Origin: Flavobacteriaceae bacterium
Lineage (GTDB): Bacteria > Bacteroidota > Bacteroidia > Flavobacteriales > Flavobacteriaceae
DNA: 15,212 nucleotides
Direction: 5' to 3'
Assembly: GCA_020347545.1 (NCBI GenBank)
Contig: CP070731.1
Coordinates: forward strand, 2,346,373-2,361,584
The notes beneath the pieces were generated by a model. That model worked only from the letters and a program-made list of their open reading frames with translations, ran no database searches and had not been told where the DNA came from. Shown here piece by piece: positions 5,411-12,951 of this stretch. Each line of letters starts with the position of its first letter. Position 1 is the stretch's first letter. A program made the position numbers and the translations under genes.

Positions 5411-5653
5411 ATGATTCAAAAAGTACTAACCGATATTGAAATTGAAGTAACGAATAGAATCAATGTAGAAGAAAAGAATTTGAAAGCTGTTAAAGAATTG
5501 AAACTTCTTCTCGATCAGATTGACCATGAAGCGGAGGTTGTACCCTTTGAGGATAAGGAAAGATTATCCAGGTTGTTGGTTTCATTAAAAGGGGCAACAT
5601 TGAATGAAAACGAAAATCAACTGGTTGAGAAAATTAGTAAGTATCGGATTTGA
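5411..5653 (+). CDS. 80-aa hypothetical protein, charged and helical
   Basis: The start is taken at ATG 5411, preceded by AAGGTG and about 8 nt after the expected transcription start; an upstream ATG at 5360 would overlap the operator and -7 box. The protein is soluble and strongly charged. Residues 5-38 (DIEIEVTNRINVEEKNLKAV, then KELKLLLDQID) look like one long amphipathic helix, and 47-78 (EDKERLSRLLVSLKGATLNE, ending VEKISKYRI) a second helical segment. There are no catalytic motifs, cysteines or TM segments. I do not recognise the family. Its divergent pairing with the XRE regulator over a shared palindrome suggests it is controlled by, or partners with, that regulator. A terminator stands 150 bp downstream. 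Confidence 0.6.
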   Translation: MIQKVLTDIEIEVTNRINVEEKNLKAVKELKLLLDQIDHEAEVVPFEDKERLSRLLVSLKGATLNENENQLVEKISKYRI

Positions 5654-5801
5654 AAAAGAAAAGTTGCTGATAATTAATGATCAGTACAGTGCTTAAAATT
5701 CATCATGAATGAAGATGTCAGGTTAATTTCCATTGAGGGGTTAATTAGGAAAGGTAAAACAAACCTGAGGTGTGAGTTTAGGAAATGATGAATTTGTTAT
5801 C

Positions 5802-5836
5802 AAAAGGTCTCTTTAGAAAGAGGCCTTTTTCTTTTT
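5802..5836 (+). terminator. Rho-independent terminator, plus strand
   Basis: A 12-bp stem, AAAAGGTCTCTT (5802-5813) / AAGAGGCCTTTT (5818-5829), with one G-T pair and loop TAGA, is followed by a T-rich tract (TCTTTTTATT). It ends the transcript of the 80-aa gene. The roughly 150 bp between that stop and the hairpin hold only a doubtful 27-codon frame. Confidence 0.85.
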
Positions 5837-5840
5837 ATTC

Positions 5841-5880
5841 AAAAAAATAAGCGGACCATGAAAAGCTCCATGAATCCGCT
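5841..5880 (-). terminator. Rho-independent terminator of the CBM48 gene
   Basis: On the minus strand, AGCGGA (5880-5875) pairs with TCCGCT (5855-5850). Inner CATG/CATG pairing reinforces the stem, and TATTTTTTTG follows. It lies 60 bp beyond the stop of the CBM48 gene, back to back with the plus-strand terminator at 5802-5836. Confidence 0.75.
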
Positions 5881-5939
5881 CGTGCAAATATTAAGCATTA
5901 GATTGCTTACTTCACTAAAGAAAGGGGTAAGTTATTCGA

Positions 5940-6251
5940 TTATATCTCAACAACAAAGTTGTCTTGTGCATCTATACCATTGTTCACATAGCTGTCAGCT
6001 GCGTGATCATTTTCCCATTTTGTGTCATCAATCAAATATTTGAACTGATAACTTTTTGAGGTTTCAAGATCTAATGTTGTTTTATAGGTTCCGTTTTTGA
6101 ATTTTTTCAAATCTATCGCCTCTGCAACATTCCAATCATTAAAATCACCCAACAATTGAACTTTTTCAGCATCTAAAGCTTCTTCTTTAGTTAAAGAAAA
6201 AGTCACTTTACAAACTGGTTTGCTTTTTAAAAATTGTTTTTTAATACTCAT
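5940..6251 (-). CDS. Stand-alone CBM48 / glycogen-binding-like domain protein
   Basis: 103 aa, almost exactly one isoamylase-N-terminal / CBM48 (AMPK beta glycogen-binding) fold. Diagnostic blocks are VQLLGDFNDW (31-40, the 'G-F-N-W' signature), the strand GTYKTTLDL, YQFKYLIDDTKWENDHAADSY (68-88; Trp79 may be a carbohydrate-stacking residue) and GIDAQDNFVVEI at the end. In enzymes this domain sits before GH13 debranching or branching catalytic modules, and in AMPK it tethers the kinase to glycogen. Here it stands alone with no catalytic domain, signal peptide or nearby glycogen genes. It may bind alpha-glucan or act as a protein-protein adaptor. It is monocistronic, with its own terminator; no strong promoter box is visible. 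Confidence 0.88.
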   Translation of the reverse strand: MSIKKQFLKSKPVCKVTFSLTKEEALDAEKVQLLGDFNDWNVAEAIDLKKFKNGTYKTTLDLETSKSYQFKYLIDDTKWENDHAADSYVNNGIDAQDNFVVEI

Positions 6252-6326
6252 GACACTAGTTTTATATTTTGCCTACAAAATAAAAACATGGAAAGGATAA
6301 AAAGAACAACTTTTTTAATCAATTTC

Positions 6327-6355
6327 TATACTATTTTAACACCTTGGTTAGTATA
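6327..6355. repeat. Inverted repeat TATACTA / TAGTATA
   Basis: Perfect 7-bp arms (6327-6333, 6349-6355) with a 15-bp spacer lie between the divergent CBM48 and BCCP genes. It could be an operator or just AT-rich chance; the rest of 6252-6499 shows no gene. Confidence 0.3.
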
Positions 6356-6469
6356 ATCTTAATTAAAGGTTAATTTTACACAAATAATACGCCCCCTGTT
6401 TAAAAGCCATAAAAGCTCCAACGTCCTAAATATCTTTATATTAGCTTTTCATTTGATGCATTTATTTAC

Positions 6470-6477
6470 TACCTTTA
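6470..6477 (+). promoter_or_regulatory. Candidate -7 box of the carboxylase operon
   Basis: TACCTTTA matches TAnnTTTG except for the last base. It lies 22 bp before the BCCP start, giving a leader of about 16 nt, comparable to der and the 80-aa gene. TTTG at 6452-6455 is closer than a usual -33 element. Confidence 0.4.
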
Positions 6478-6499
6478 GTCTTCCTTTAACAGTGCCACT

Positions 6500-6985
6500 A
6501 TGAATAATTCTTCTAAAGCTCTGGTTAACAATATTCAGGAATTTTGTTTTGATCAAAAAGAAATTGAGAACCTTGATGTTCTCGATCATGGAAATGACCA
6601 GCTCCATCTGATTTTTGACAATGAATCTGTACTTGCCAAAGTCATTGAAAAAGACTTTTTGAAAGGGAAATACAAGATTCAGATTAACTCGAATTTTTAT
6701 GAAATCGCAATTCCCCATCCTCTTGATGATCTGATCAAAAAAATGGGTTACTCTTCGGGTTCCACTAAAGTAATCGATTCCATCAAAGCTCCGATGCCCG
6801 GCAGTATCATCGACATCAAGGTCAAAACGGGTCAAAAAGTCAAAGAAGGGGATACCCTCCTAATCCTGGAGGCGATGAAAATGGAAAATGCCATTACCTC
6901 TCCAAAAGATACTGTTATCAAGGAGTTGTTTGTCGAAGAGGGTGAAGCCGTTGACAAGAATAAACTTTTAATTGATTTCGAATAA
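6500..6985 (+). CDS. Biotin carboxyl carrier protein of acyl-CoA carboxylase
   Basis: 161 aa. The C-terminal biotinyl domain (about 91-161) has the entrance strand IKAPMPGSIIDIKVKTGQKV and the biotinylation hairpin EAMKMEN (124-130), with Lys127 the predicted biotinylated residue. It ends in the usual second half, IKELFVEEGEAV. Residues 1-75 are a poorly conserved N-terminal region that in such proteins probably helps assembly with the carboxylase. It carries CO2 as carboxybiotin between the biotin carboxylase and carboxyltransferase encoded next. It is the first gene of a three-gene operon; the biotin carboxylase gene starts 20 bp after its stop. The 'P-M-P-G' and gene context indicate the PCC/MCC-like decarboxylase-type carrier rather than fatty-acid AccB. 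Confidence 0.93.
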   Translation: MNNSSKALVNNIQEFCFDQKEIENLDVLDHGNDQLHLIFDNESVLAKVIEKDFLKGKYKIQINSNFYEIAIPHPLDDLIKKMGYSSGSTKVIDSIKAPMPGSIIDIKVKTGQKVKEGDTLLILEAMKMENAITSPKDTVIKELFVEEGEAVDKNKLLIDFE

Positions 6986-7005
6986 GTATTCCTAAACCAT
7001 TACGT

Positions 7006-8445
7006 ATGAAAAAAGTATTGATTGCCAATCGTGGTGAAATAGCACTGCGGATCATGAAATCTGTCAGGGAGATGGGAATTAAAACTGTGGCGGTTTATTC
7101 AACAGTTGACAGAAATGCTCCTCATGTTACATTTGCCGACGAAGCCGTTCATATAGGAGAAAATCCTTCGAACCAAAGTTACCTCATTGGTGAGAGAATT
7201 ATCGAAAAGGCCCTGGAGCTGAATGTTGATGGCATCCATCCCGGGTATGGTTTTTTAAGTGAGAATGATGAATTTTCCAAAGCGGTTGAAAAAAACGGAA
7301 TGATTTTTATCGGCCCGGGTCATGAGGCCATCAGAATGATGGGAGATAAACTTGCAGCGAAAGAGGCCGTCAAAAAATATGATATTCCGATGGTTCCGGG
7401 TATTGATGAGGCCGTTACCAATGTGGAGGAAGCAAAAAGAATTGCGAGAGAAATTGGTTTTCCGATTCTTATAAAAGCTGCGGCGGGCGGAGGAGGAAAA
7501 GGAATGCGAATTGTCAACTCGGATCATGAAGTTGAAGAACAAATGGAAAGAGCTATCAGTGAAGCGCTTTCTGCATTTGGAGATGGTTCGGTCTTTATCG
7601 AAAAATACATCACCTCACCAAGGCACATTGAATTTCAGATCCTTGCCGACAATCATGGAAACATCGTGCATCTCTTCGAGAGGGAATGCAGTATCCAGAG
7701 AAGGCACCAAAAGGTTATTGAAGAGGCGCCTTCGTGTATTCTGGATGCTGAACTGAGAAAAAAAATGGGAGAATCTGCCACTCTGGTGGCAAAATCCTGT
7801 AATTACAGAGGGGCCGGAACCGTTGAATTCCTGCTCGACGACCAGAAAAACTATTATTTTCTTGAAATGAATACCCGCTTACAGGTCGAACATCCCGTAA
7901 CTGAATTTATAACCGGGCTTGACCTTGTAAAAGAGCAGATAAAAATTGCAAGAGGCGAAAAGCTGAGCTGGAACCAGGATGAAATCGAATTTAAGGGTCA
8001 TTCCCTGGAGTTAAGAGTTTATGCATAGTACCCACAGAATGATTTTCTGCCTAATGTGGGCAAGCTCTCTGTTTATCAAACACCGATAGGAGATGGCATT
8101 CGGCTTGACGACGGATATCGCGAAGGTATGGATATCCCAATTTATTACGATCCGATGATCTCCAAACTGATTACCTATGGAAAAAATAGAAATGAGGCCA
8201 TTCAACTGATGATAAAGGCCATTGACATGTATCGAATTGAAGGAGTGGAAACAACACTTTCTTTCGGAAAATTTGTCTGTGAGCATGAAGCCTTTGTGCA
8301 GGGAAATTTTGACACGCACTTTGTCAAAACACATTTCAGCCCCGATGCCATAAAAGGAATTAGAAGCAAAGAAGCCAGATGGGCGGCGCTTCTTGCCTTA
8401 AAATTGTATGATGAGGAAAAGAATATTTTAAGAACCCTTGATTGA
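7006..8445 (+). pseudogene. Biotin carboxylase subunit of acyl-CoA carboxylase, interrupted by in-frame TAG
   Basis: The reading frame continues through one stop (TAG at 8026-8028, codon 341) to TGA at 8443-8445, for 479 codons including it, close to the normal length of biotin carboxylases. Upstream, all ATP-grasp hallmarks are intact: IANRGEIALRI (6-16), HPGYGFLSEN (78-87), the glycine-rich loop GGGGKGMR (161-168), ERECSIQRRHQKV (225-237) and NTRLQVEHPVTE (289-300). After the stop, FLPNVGKLSVYQ and YYDPMISKLITYG continue the C-terminal domain. At the stop the family has RVYAEDP; here it reads RVYA-stop-YP, so Glu is lost and the next Asp is Tyr. Truncation would remove the C-terminal domain. 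This is a recent nonsense mutation, a sequencing error or, less likely, readthrough. The downstream carboxyltransferase gene starts 7 bp after the end. Confidence 0.9.
8026..8028 (+). other. Premature TAG inside biotin carboxylase frame
   Basis: GCA-TAG-TAC-CCA stands where family members encode Ala-Glu-Asp-Pro. One base change (GAG to TAG) would explain the stop, and GAC to TAC the adjoining Tyr. The frame is unchanged on both sides, so it is a substitution, not an indel. No ATG or ribosome site follows closely; the first possible restart, GTG at 8056, lacks a convincing ribosome site. Confidence 0.9.
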
Positions 8446-8452
8446 CCACAAC

Positions 8453-9994
8453 ATGAAAGACAAACAAAAAGATCTCCTTGAAAAAATGGCGGAAGCCAAA
8501 TTGGGAGGTGGAGAACACAGGATTAAAAAACAACACGATAAAAAGAAACTGACGGCGAGAGAAAGAATTATGCTGCTCCTTGATCAAGGTTCCTTTGAAG
8601 AGGTGGGCATGTTGGTCACCCACAGATCTACTGATTTCGGAATGGAAAAGCAAATTTTCTTTGGAGACGGAGTTGTAACAGGATATGGTACGGTTAATGG
8701 AAGGCTGGTCTATGTTTATGCACAGGATTTTACAGTCTTTGGTGGTGCACTTTCTGAAACCCATGCCGAGAAAATCTGTAAGATCATGGATCTGGCAGTA
8801 AAAGTAGGAGCGCCTGTCATCGGACTTAATGATTCGGGTGGCGCCAGAATACAGGAAGGGGTCCGCTCCCTGGGCGGATATGCTGATATTTTCTACAGGA
8901 ACGTTCAGTCTTCAGGTGTGATTCCACAAATTTCCGCCATCATGGGGCCCTGTGCGGGTGGTGCTGTATATTCTCCTGCCATGACTGATTTTACCATCAT
9001 GGTAGAGGAAACCAGTTATATGTTTGTTACGGGCCCGAACGTGGTTAAAACGGTAACCAATGAAGAGGTGAGTTCAGAGGAACTTGGAGGTGCCTCAACA
9101 CATTCCACAAAATCTGGGGTCACCCACGTTACGGCGCCCAATGACCTGGCCTGCATCGATGAAATTAAAAAATTACTGAGTTATATCCCTCAGAATAACC
9201 AGTTGACCACCCCTAAAATTCCTTATGAGCTTCAAGATGAAATAAGGGAAGAACTTGAAGGAATCGTTCCTGATGATGCACATCAGCCCTACGATATCAG
9301 AAAAGTAATATATGGTATTTGCGATAAAGACTCATTTTATGAAATACATAAAGATTATGCTGATAATATCGTGGTAGGTTTTTCAAGGCTTGCAGGACGA
9401 AGTGTAGGAATAATTGCGAATCAGCCCATGAGTCTTGCCGGGGTGCTGGATGTCAACAGTTCAAAAAAGGCGGCTCGATTTACACGTTTTTGTGATTGCT
9501 TCAATATCCCTCTTTTGGTCCTTGTTGACGTTCCCGGATTTCTCCCCGGGACCGATCAGGAATGGAACGGTATCATTGTTCACGGGGCTAAACTGCTATA
9601 TGCCCTGAGCGAAGCAACGGTGCCTCGTGTCACCCTGATTACGAGAAAAGCCTATGGAGGAGCTTATGATGTTATGAATTCCAAACATATTGGCGCAGAT
9701 ATGAATTTTGCATGGCCCACGGCAGAAATAGCGGTGATGGGAGCCAAAGGTGCGAGTGAGATCATTTTCAAAAAGGAAATTGCCGAAGCCGAAGACCCGG
9801 AAGCCAAATGGAAAGAAAAGGAAGCAGAATATGCGTTTAAATTTGCGGATCCTTATCGTGCGGCAAGAAGAGGTTTTATCGATGAAGTGATTTTACCCAA
9901 AGAATCAAGGCGAAAACTGATCAAAGCCTTTTCTATGCTTGAAAACAAAAAAACAGAAGGCCCAAAACGAAAACACGGCAACATACCTTTGTAA
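8453..9994 (+). CDS. Acyl-CoA (propionyl-CoA type) carboxylase carboxyltransferase, beta subunit
   Basis: 513 aa from ATG 8453; a TTG 15 bp earlier would overlap the previous stop. It is a fused two-domain crotonase-fold carboxyltransferase of the PccB/AccD5 type. N-domain: RARERI-like segment KLTARERI, NDSGGARIQEG (126-136) and GPCAGGAVYSPA (165-176), which forms the acyl-CoA oxyanion site. C-domain: VDVPGFLPG (358-366), RKAYGGAYDVM (398-408) and AEIAVMGAKGAS (424-435) for biotin binding. It transfers the carboxyl group from biotin to acyl-CoA; propionyl-CoA to methylmalonyl-CoA is most likely, but acetyl-CoA cannot be excluded. There is no CXXC zinc ribbon, unlike fatty-acid AccD. It is the last operon gene, apparently intact although its partner is interrupted. 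No terminator is visible in the 55 bp before convergent clpS. Confidence 0.93.
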   Translation: MKDKQKDLLEKMAEAKLGGGEHRIKKQHDKKKLTARERIMLLLDQGSFEEVGMLVTHRSTDFGMEKQIFFGDGVVTGYGTVNGRLVYVYAQDFTVFGGALSETHAEKICKIMDLAVKVGAPVIGLNDSGGARIQEGVRSLGGYADIFYRNVQSSGVIPQISAIMGPCAGGAVYSPAMTDFTIMVEETSYMFVTGPNVVKTVTNEEVSSEELGGASTHSTKSGVTHVTAPNDLACIDEIKKLLSYIPQNNQLTTPKIPYELQDEIREELEGIVPDDAHQPYDIRKVIYGICDKDSFYEIHKDYADNIVVGFSRLAGRSVGIIANQPMSLAGVLDVNSSKKAARFTRFCDCFNIPLLVLVDVPGFLPGTDQEWNGIIVHGAKLLYALSEATVPRVTLITRKAYGGAYDVMNSKHIGADMNFAWPTAEIAVMGAKGASEIIFKKEIAEAEDPEAKWKEKEAEYAFKFADPYRAARRGFIDEVILPKESRRKLIKAFSMLENKKTEGPKRKHGNIPL

Positions 9995-10049
9995 TTGGGA
10001 GTGTCTTTTAGAGAAATGTCTTGAAAATTGTGGATCGGTGAACCTGGAC

Positions 10050-10331
10050 CTATACGATTTCGGCGCTTAAGCCTTTTTGAAGTAATCGGGTGCACCTGGG
10101 TTTCAATTCGTCGTATTCACCTGTTTTTACGGCACACTTACCTTTATAGTGAACCAGATACGTGCATTGTTCTGCCTGCTCCAGGCTGTGCTCGCATATT
10201 TCTATCAACGAATCAATGACGAAATCAAAGGTATGGATATCATCATTGAATAGAACAATTTCGTATTTTTTTGCTTCCTGCTCTGCGACATCCAGGGATT
10301 CCTGAATCTTCTCTTTCGATGAAAATAACAT
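10050..10331 (-). CDS. clpS: ATP-dependent Clp protease adaptor ClpS
   Basis: 93 aa from ATG 10331; a longer frame from 10382 would overlap the end of prmA and add a non-conserved N terminus. The flexible N-terminal tail (1-22) is followed by the ClpS core VLFNDDIHTFDFVIDSL (26-42). Asn29-Asp30-Asp31 and Thr34 match the N-degron pocket, with His61 in LVHYKGKC. It ends KPRCTRLLQKGLSAEIV. ClpS binds N-end-rule substrates and hands them to ClpA/ClpC-ClpP for degradation in the cytosol. It lies 23 bp after prmA on the same strand, so the two are probably co-transcribed. Confidence 0.94.
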   Translation of the reverse strand: MLFSSKEKIQESLDVAEQEAKKYEIVLFNDDIHTFDFVIDSLIEICEHSLEQAEQCTYLVHYKGKCAVKTGEYDELKPRCTRLLQKGLSAEIV

Positions 10332-10354
10332 GATACTTGTATTATAATCCGCTG

Positions 10355-11194
10355 CTAATTTACATATTTTAATCCAACCCAATTATTTCTTTCAAGCTTC
10401 TCAACAATTTTCAACCCCTGAGAGGCTGCGGCTGCATTGATAATTTCAATGTCCTCGGTATAGAATCCGCTCAAAAGTAATGTTCCTTTTTTCTTCAGGC
10501 TTTCAGCATAAATTGCCATGTCATTAAGCAGGATATTTCTGTTGATATTGGCTATGATCACCTCATAACTATTGGGCTTGAGCAAACTCGAATCTCCTTC
10601 AAATACAGAGATGGATGTGCACTTGTTTCGTTGGGCATTCTCAAGAGAATTTTCATAGCACCAGGAATCAATGTCAATGGCATCAACAGATTTGGCGCCG
10701 CGCATTTCAGCGAAGATGGCTAAAATACCCGTACCGCAACCCATATCAAGAACCGTTTTTCCTTTAAGGTCCAGATGCATCAAATGTTTGATCATCAAAT
10801 GTGTGGTTTCATGGTGACCCGTGCCAAAACTCATTTTGGGTTCGATCACAATATCGTATTTCAAACCAGGATTCTCATGAAATGGAGCCCTGATACTGAC
10901 CTCCCCGTCCACTGCGATAGGATCAAAATTCTTTTCCCATTCCTCGTTCCAGTTCACCTGTTCTATTTCCTTGACCTGATACGAGAATTTAATCTCTTCT
11001 GAATCTAATATCCGGATATCATTCAATAATTCGGGATTCCATTGCTCTTTTTGAATATACGCCACAAGCCCGTTGCTTTTTTCCGTAAAACTTTCAAATC
11101 CGGCCGCACCAAGCTCTGCGATCAGGATTTCTATACCAGTCTCAGCTGGTAAGGAGCCCGATTCTATTGTAAAAAAGCATCCGATATAGTTCAT
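10355..11194 (-). CDS. prmA: Ribosomal protein L11 methyltransferase PrmA
   Basis: 279 aa. The N-terminal substrate-recognition domain (1-60; EILIAELGAAGFESF) is followed by a linker rich in Trp/Glu (VNWNEEWEKNF). The class I SAM-dependent methyltransferase domain has PKMSFGTGHHETT (119-131), VLDMGCGTGILAI (148-160; motif I), IIANINRNIL (213-222; NxNxxIL) and the end block LLLSGF. It trimethylates amino groups of ribosomal protein L11 in the cytosol. It is preceded by tpiA on the same strand, but a terminator-like hairpin ends about a dozen nucleotides before its ATG. It is followed by clpS. Confidence 0.95.
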   Translation of the reverse strand: MNYIGCFFTIESGSLPAETGIEILIAELGAAGFESFTEKSNGLVAYIQKEQWNPELLNDIRILDSEEIKFSYQVKEIEQVNWNEEWEKNFDPIAVDGEVSIRAPFHENPGLKYDIVIEPKMSFGTGHHETTHLMIKHLMHLDLKGKTVLDMGCGTGILAIFAEMRGAKSVDAIDIDSWCYENSLENAQRNKCTSISVFEGDSSLLKPNSYEVIIANINRNILLNDMAIYAESLKKKGTLLLSGFYTEDIEIINAAAASQGLKIVEKLERNNWVGLKYVN

Positions 11195-11206
11195 ATGGGT
11201 GAAGTT

Positions 11207-11249
11207 AAAAAATCTGTGACATCTTCTATTAAAAAAGACATCACAGATT
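11207..11249 (-). terminator. Hairpin between tpiA and prmA (terminator or attenuator)
   Basis: On the minus strand AATCTGTGA (11249-11241) pairs with TCACAGATT (11219-11211). Inner AGA-rich arms, TCTT/AAGA, add a second helix after a 2x2 internal loop, and a run of T follows to 11207. It looks like a good intrinsic terminator for tpiA, yet it ends 12 nt before the prmA start, so it may instead partly pass transcription into prmA. Confidence 0.75.
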
Positions 11250-11272
11250 CATTTATAAAAAATATACTATTT

Positions 11273-12031
11273 CTAAATTGCTTTGATGATCGCAGAAAAA
11301 TCATCAACATTCAAAGCTGCTCCACCGATCAATCCGCCATCAACGTCATTCTTTGAAAATATCTCTTCGGCATTACCCGGTTTTACACTTCCTCCGTAAA
11401 GAATGGAAACTTCTTCAGAAACATCGCTTAAATATCTTTCAGCAACCAGTTCTCTTATAAAGGCATGCATTTCCTGAGCCTGATCTGGTGTGGCGGTTTC
11501 ACCCGTTCCAATTGCCCATACAGGTTCATAAGCTAATATGATCTTCGACCATGCTCCTGATTCAAGATGAAACAGCGCATTTTTAATCTGGCTTTCAACA
11601 ACCTTAAAATGATTTCCGCTTTTTCTGTCTTCAAGTACCTCCCCAAAGCAAAAAATTACCTCAAGATCATTTGCCAAAGCTGCGTCTACCTTGGATGCCA
11701 GCAGTTCATCCGACTCACCAAAATATTCTCTTCGTTCCGAGTGTCCTAAAATCACGGTATCTACATAGACACTTTTTAGCATTTGAGCAGAAATTTCACC
11801 TGTATAGGCTCCGTTTGCTTCCTGATGCATGTTCTGTGCCGCTACCTCAATAGCTGAACTCTTTGTCATTTTTGATGCCTTTTGCAAATTAACAAAAGTT
11901 GGTGCTATGATAACACGTGTGTTGTCTAAACTAATTTCTTTGACAGCATGTTTTAATTCTTTGACCAAGGCCTTCGTCTCTTGATAGGTCTTGTTCATTT
12001 TCCAGTTTCCCGCTACAATTTTAGTTCTCAT
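11273..12031 (-). CDS. tpiA: Triosephosphate isomerase
   Basis: 252 aa from ATG 12031; 12 extra codons further upstream are open but would begin at the -7 box. It has all TIM-barrel active-site motifs: VAGNWKMN (6-13) with Lys11, ILGHSERR (94-101) with the electrophile His97, AYEPVWAIGTG (167-177) with the base Glu169 and the mobile loop, YGGSVKPGN (212-220), and GGLIGGAAL (232-240) for phosphate binding. It interconverts dihydroxyacetone phosphate and glyceraldehyde-3-phosphate in glycolysis and gluconeogenesis, in the cytosol. It is divergent from pyrF with a 92-bp gap. It is transcribed from a -7 box at 12074-12067 and followed by a hairpin before prmA. Confidence 0.97.
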   Translation of the reverse strand: MRTKIVAGNWKMNKTYQETKALVKELKHAVKEISLDNTRVIIAPTFVNLQKASKMTKSSAIEVAAQNMHQEANGAYTGEISAQMLKSVYVDTVILGHSERREYFGESDELLASKVDAALANDLEVIFCFGEVLEDRKSGNHFKVVESQIKNALFHLESGAWSKIILAYEPVWAIGTGETATPDQAQEMHAFIRELVAERYLSDVSEEVSILYGGSVKPGNAEEIFSKNDVDGGLIGGAALNVDDFSAIIKAI

Positions 12032-12066
12032 TAAATTGAATTTTTGATTGAAATTAAAATGAGGCA

Positions 12067-12074
12067 CAAAGATA
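12067..12074 (-). promoter_or_regulatory. -7 box of tpiA (TATCTTTG)
   Basis: The minus strand reads TATCTTTG, a perfect match to TAnnTTTG, 36 bp before the tpiA ATG, giving a leader of about 30 nt. No TTTG -33 element is seen at 19 bp; that position is taken by the divergent pyrF box. Confidence 0.6.
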
Positions 12075-12094
12075 ACCTAAACTGATAAATTGAT

Positions 12095-12102
12095 TACTTT
12101 TG
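12095..12102 (+). promoter_or_regulatory. -7 box of pyrF (TACTTTTG)
   Basis: A perfect TAnnTTTG match 22 bp before the pyrF ATG, giving a leader of about 15 nt. It lies 20 bp from, and divergent to, the tpiA box, so each promoter's -33 region overlaps the other's -7 box. Confidence 0.6.
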
Positions 12103-12123
12103 CTGCAATCAATTTTCAAAAAA

Positions 12124-12951
12124 ATGACGAAAAAAGAGCTTATTCATCAGATCAAAGCTAAAAAATCATTTCTGTGCATAGGTCTTGATGTTGATATCGA
12201 TAAAATACCCCCGCATTTACTCGATACTGAAGACCCGATCTTTGAATTCAATAAAGCAATTATTGATGCCACACACGATCTGGCTGTGGCTTATAAACCT
12301 AACACGGCTTTTTATGAAGCTTACGGGTTAAAAGGATGGAAAAGCCTTGCAAAAACAATTGATTATTTAAATGAGAACTATCCGTCGGTCTTTACGATAG
12401 CCGATGCGAAAAGAGGAGATATCGGAAATACTTCGACGCGCTATGCCAAGGCATTTTTTGAAGACATGGAATTTGACTCTGTCACGGTTGCGCCTTACAT
12501 GGGTAGCGATTCCGTTGAACCCTTTCTGGCTTTTGAAAACAAGTTTACCATCATGCTGGCCCTGACTTCAAATAAGGGAGGCCTGGATTTCCAGGTGAAT
12601 GAAGACAAAAATGGCAGGACTCTTTATGAAAATGTTCTGGAGACCTCATTAGGATGGAAAAATAGTGAGCAGTTGATGTATGTTGTGGGTGCCACCAGGC
12701 CGGAATACTTTCAAAAGATCAGAAAAATTGTTCCCGACCACTTCCTTCTGGTTCCAGGGGTAGGTGCTCAGGGAGGAGATCTTCAAGGCGTTTGTAAATT
12801 CGGGCTAAACAGTGACATTGGCCTTTTGATCAATTCTTCCAGGGGAATCATCTATGCTTCGGCTGAAAAAGATTTTGCCTCTATATCAAGGGAAAAAGCA
12901 AAAGAATTACAGTCGGAAATGCAAATAATTCTTGAGGAAAGGCTCAACTGA
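12124..12951 (+). CDS. pyrF: Orotidine 5'-phosphate decarboxylase (type 2)
   Basis: 275 aa from ATG 12124; an upstream TTG at 12100 lies inside the -7 box and is rejected. Its length fits the longer type 2 PyrF (about 270-280 aa), versus about 230-240 for type 1. Motifs: FLCIGLDVD (16-24), AYKPNTAFYEAYG (56-68), the catalytic IADAKRGDIGNTS (92-104) with Lys96 and neighbouring Asp residues, VTVAPYMGSDSVEP, and the phosphate-loop VPGVGAQGGD. It catalyses decarboxylation of OMP to UMP, the last step of pyrimidine synthesis, in the cytosol. A weak AAACT/AGTTT hairpin with a T-rich tail near 12992-13012 may end the transcript. Confidence 0.96.
   Translation: MTKKELIHQIKAKKSFLCIGLDVDIDKIPPHLLDTEDPIFEFNKAIIDATHDLAVAYKPNTAFYEAYGLKGWKSLAKTIDYLNENYPSVFTIADAKRGDIGNTSTRYAKAFFEDMEFDSVTVAPYMGSDSVEPFLAFENKFTIMLALTSNKGGLDFQVNEDKNGRTLYENVLETSLGWKNSEQLMYVVGATRPEYFQKIRKIVPDHFLLVPGVGAQGGDLQGVCKFGLNSDIGLLINSSRGIIYASAEKDFASISREKAKELQSEMQIILEERLN

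Noticed and set aside
5705..5788. 27-codon plus-strand frame between the 80-aa gene and its terminator
   Set aside because: Its composition is unremarkable and there is no repeat copy, coupling or motif to support translation, although it would lie on the same transcript.
7255..7542. Minus-strand frames inside the biotin carboxylase gene
   Set aside because: Antisense to strongly conserved ATP-grasp motifs and without any recognisable product; similar antisense frames inside der, tpiA and the epimerase were dismissed for the same reason.
8026..8028. TAG as a pyrrolysine codon or programmed readthrough
   Set aside because: No pyrrolysine system is expected in this group, the position is not a known pyrrolysine site, and the following TAC does not match known efficient readthrough contexts.
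8056..8445. Separate gene starting at GTG 8056 for the C-terminal part of biotin carboxylase
   Set aside because: No ribosome site or promoter is visible, and the sequence is a plain continuation of the same frame and fold.
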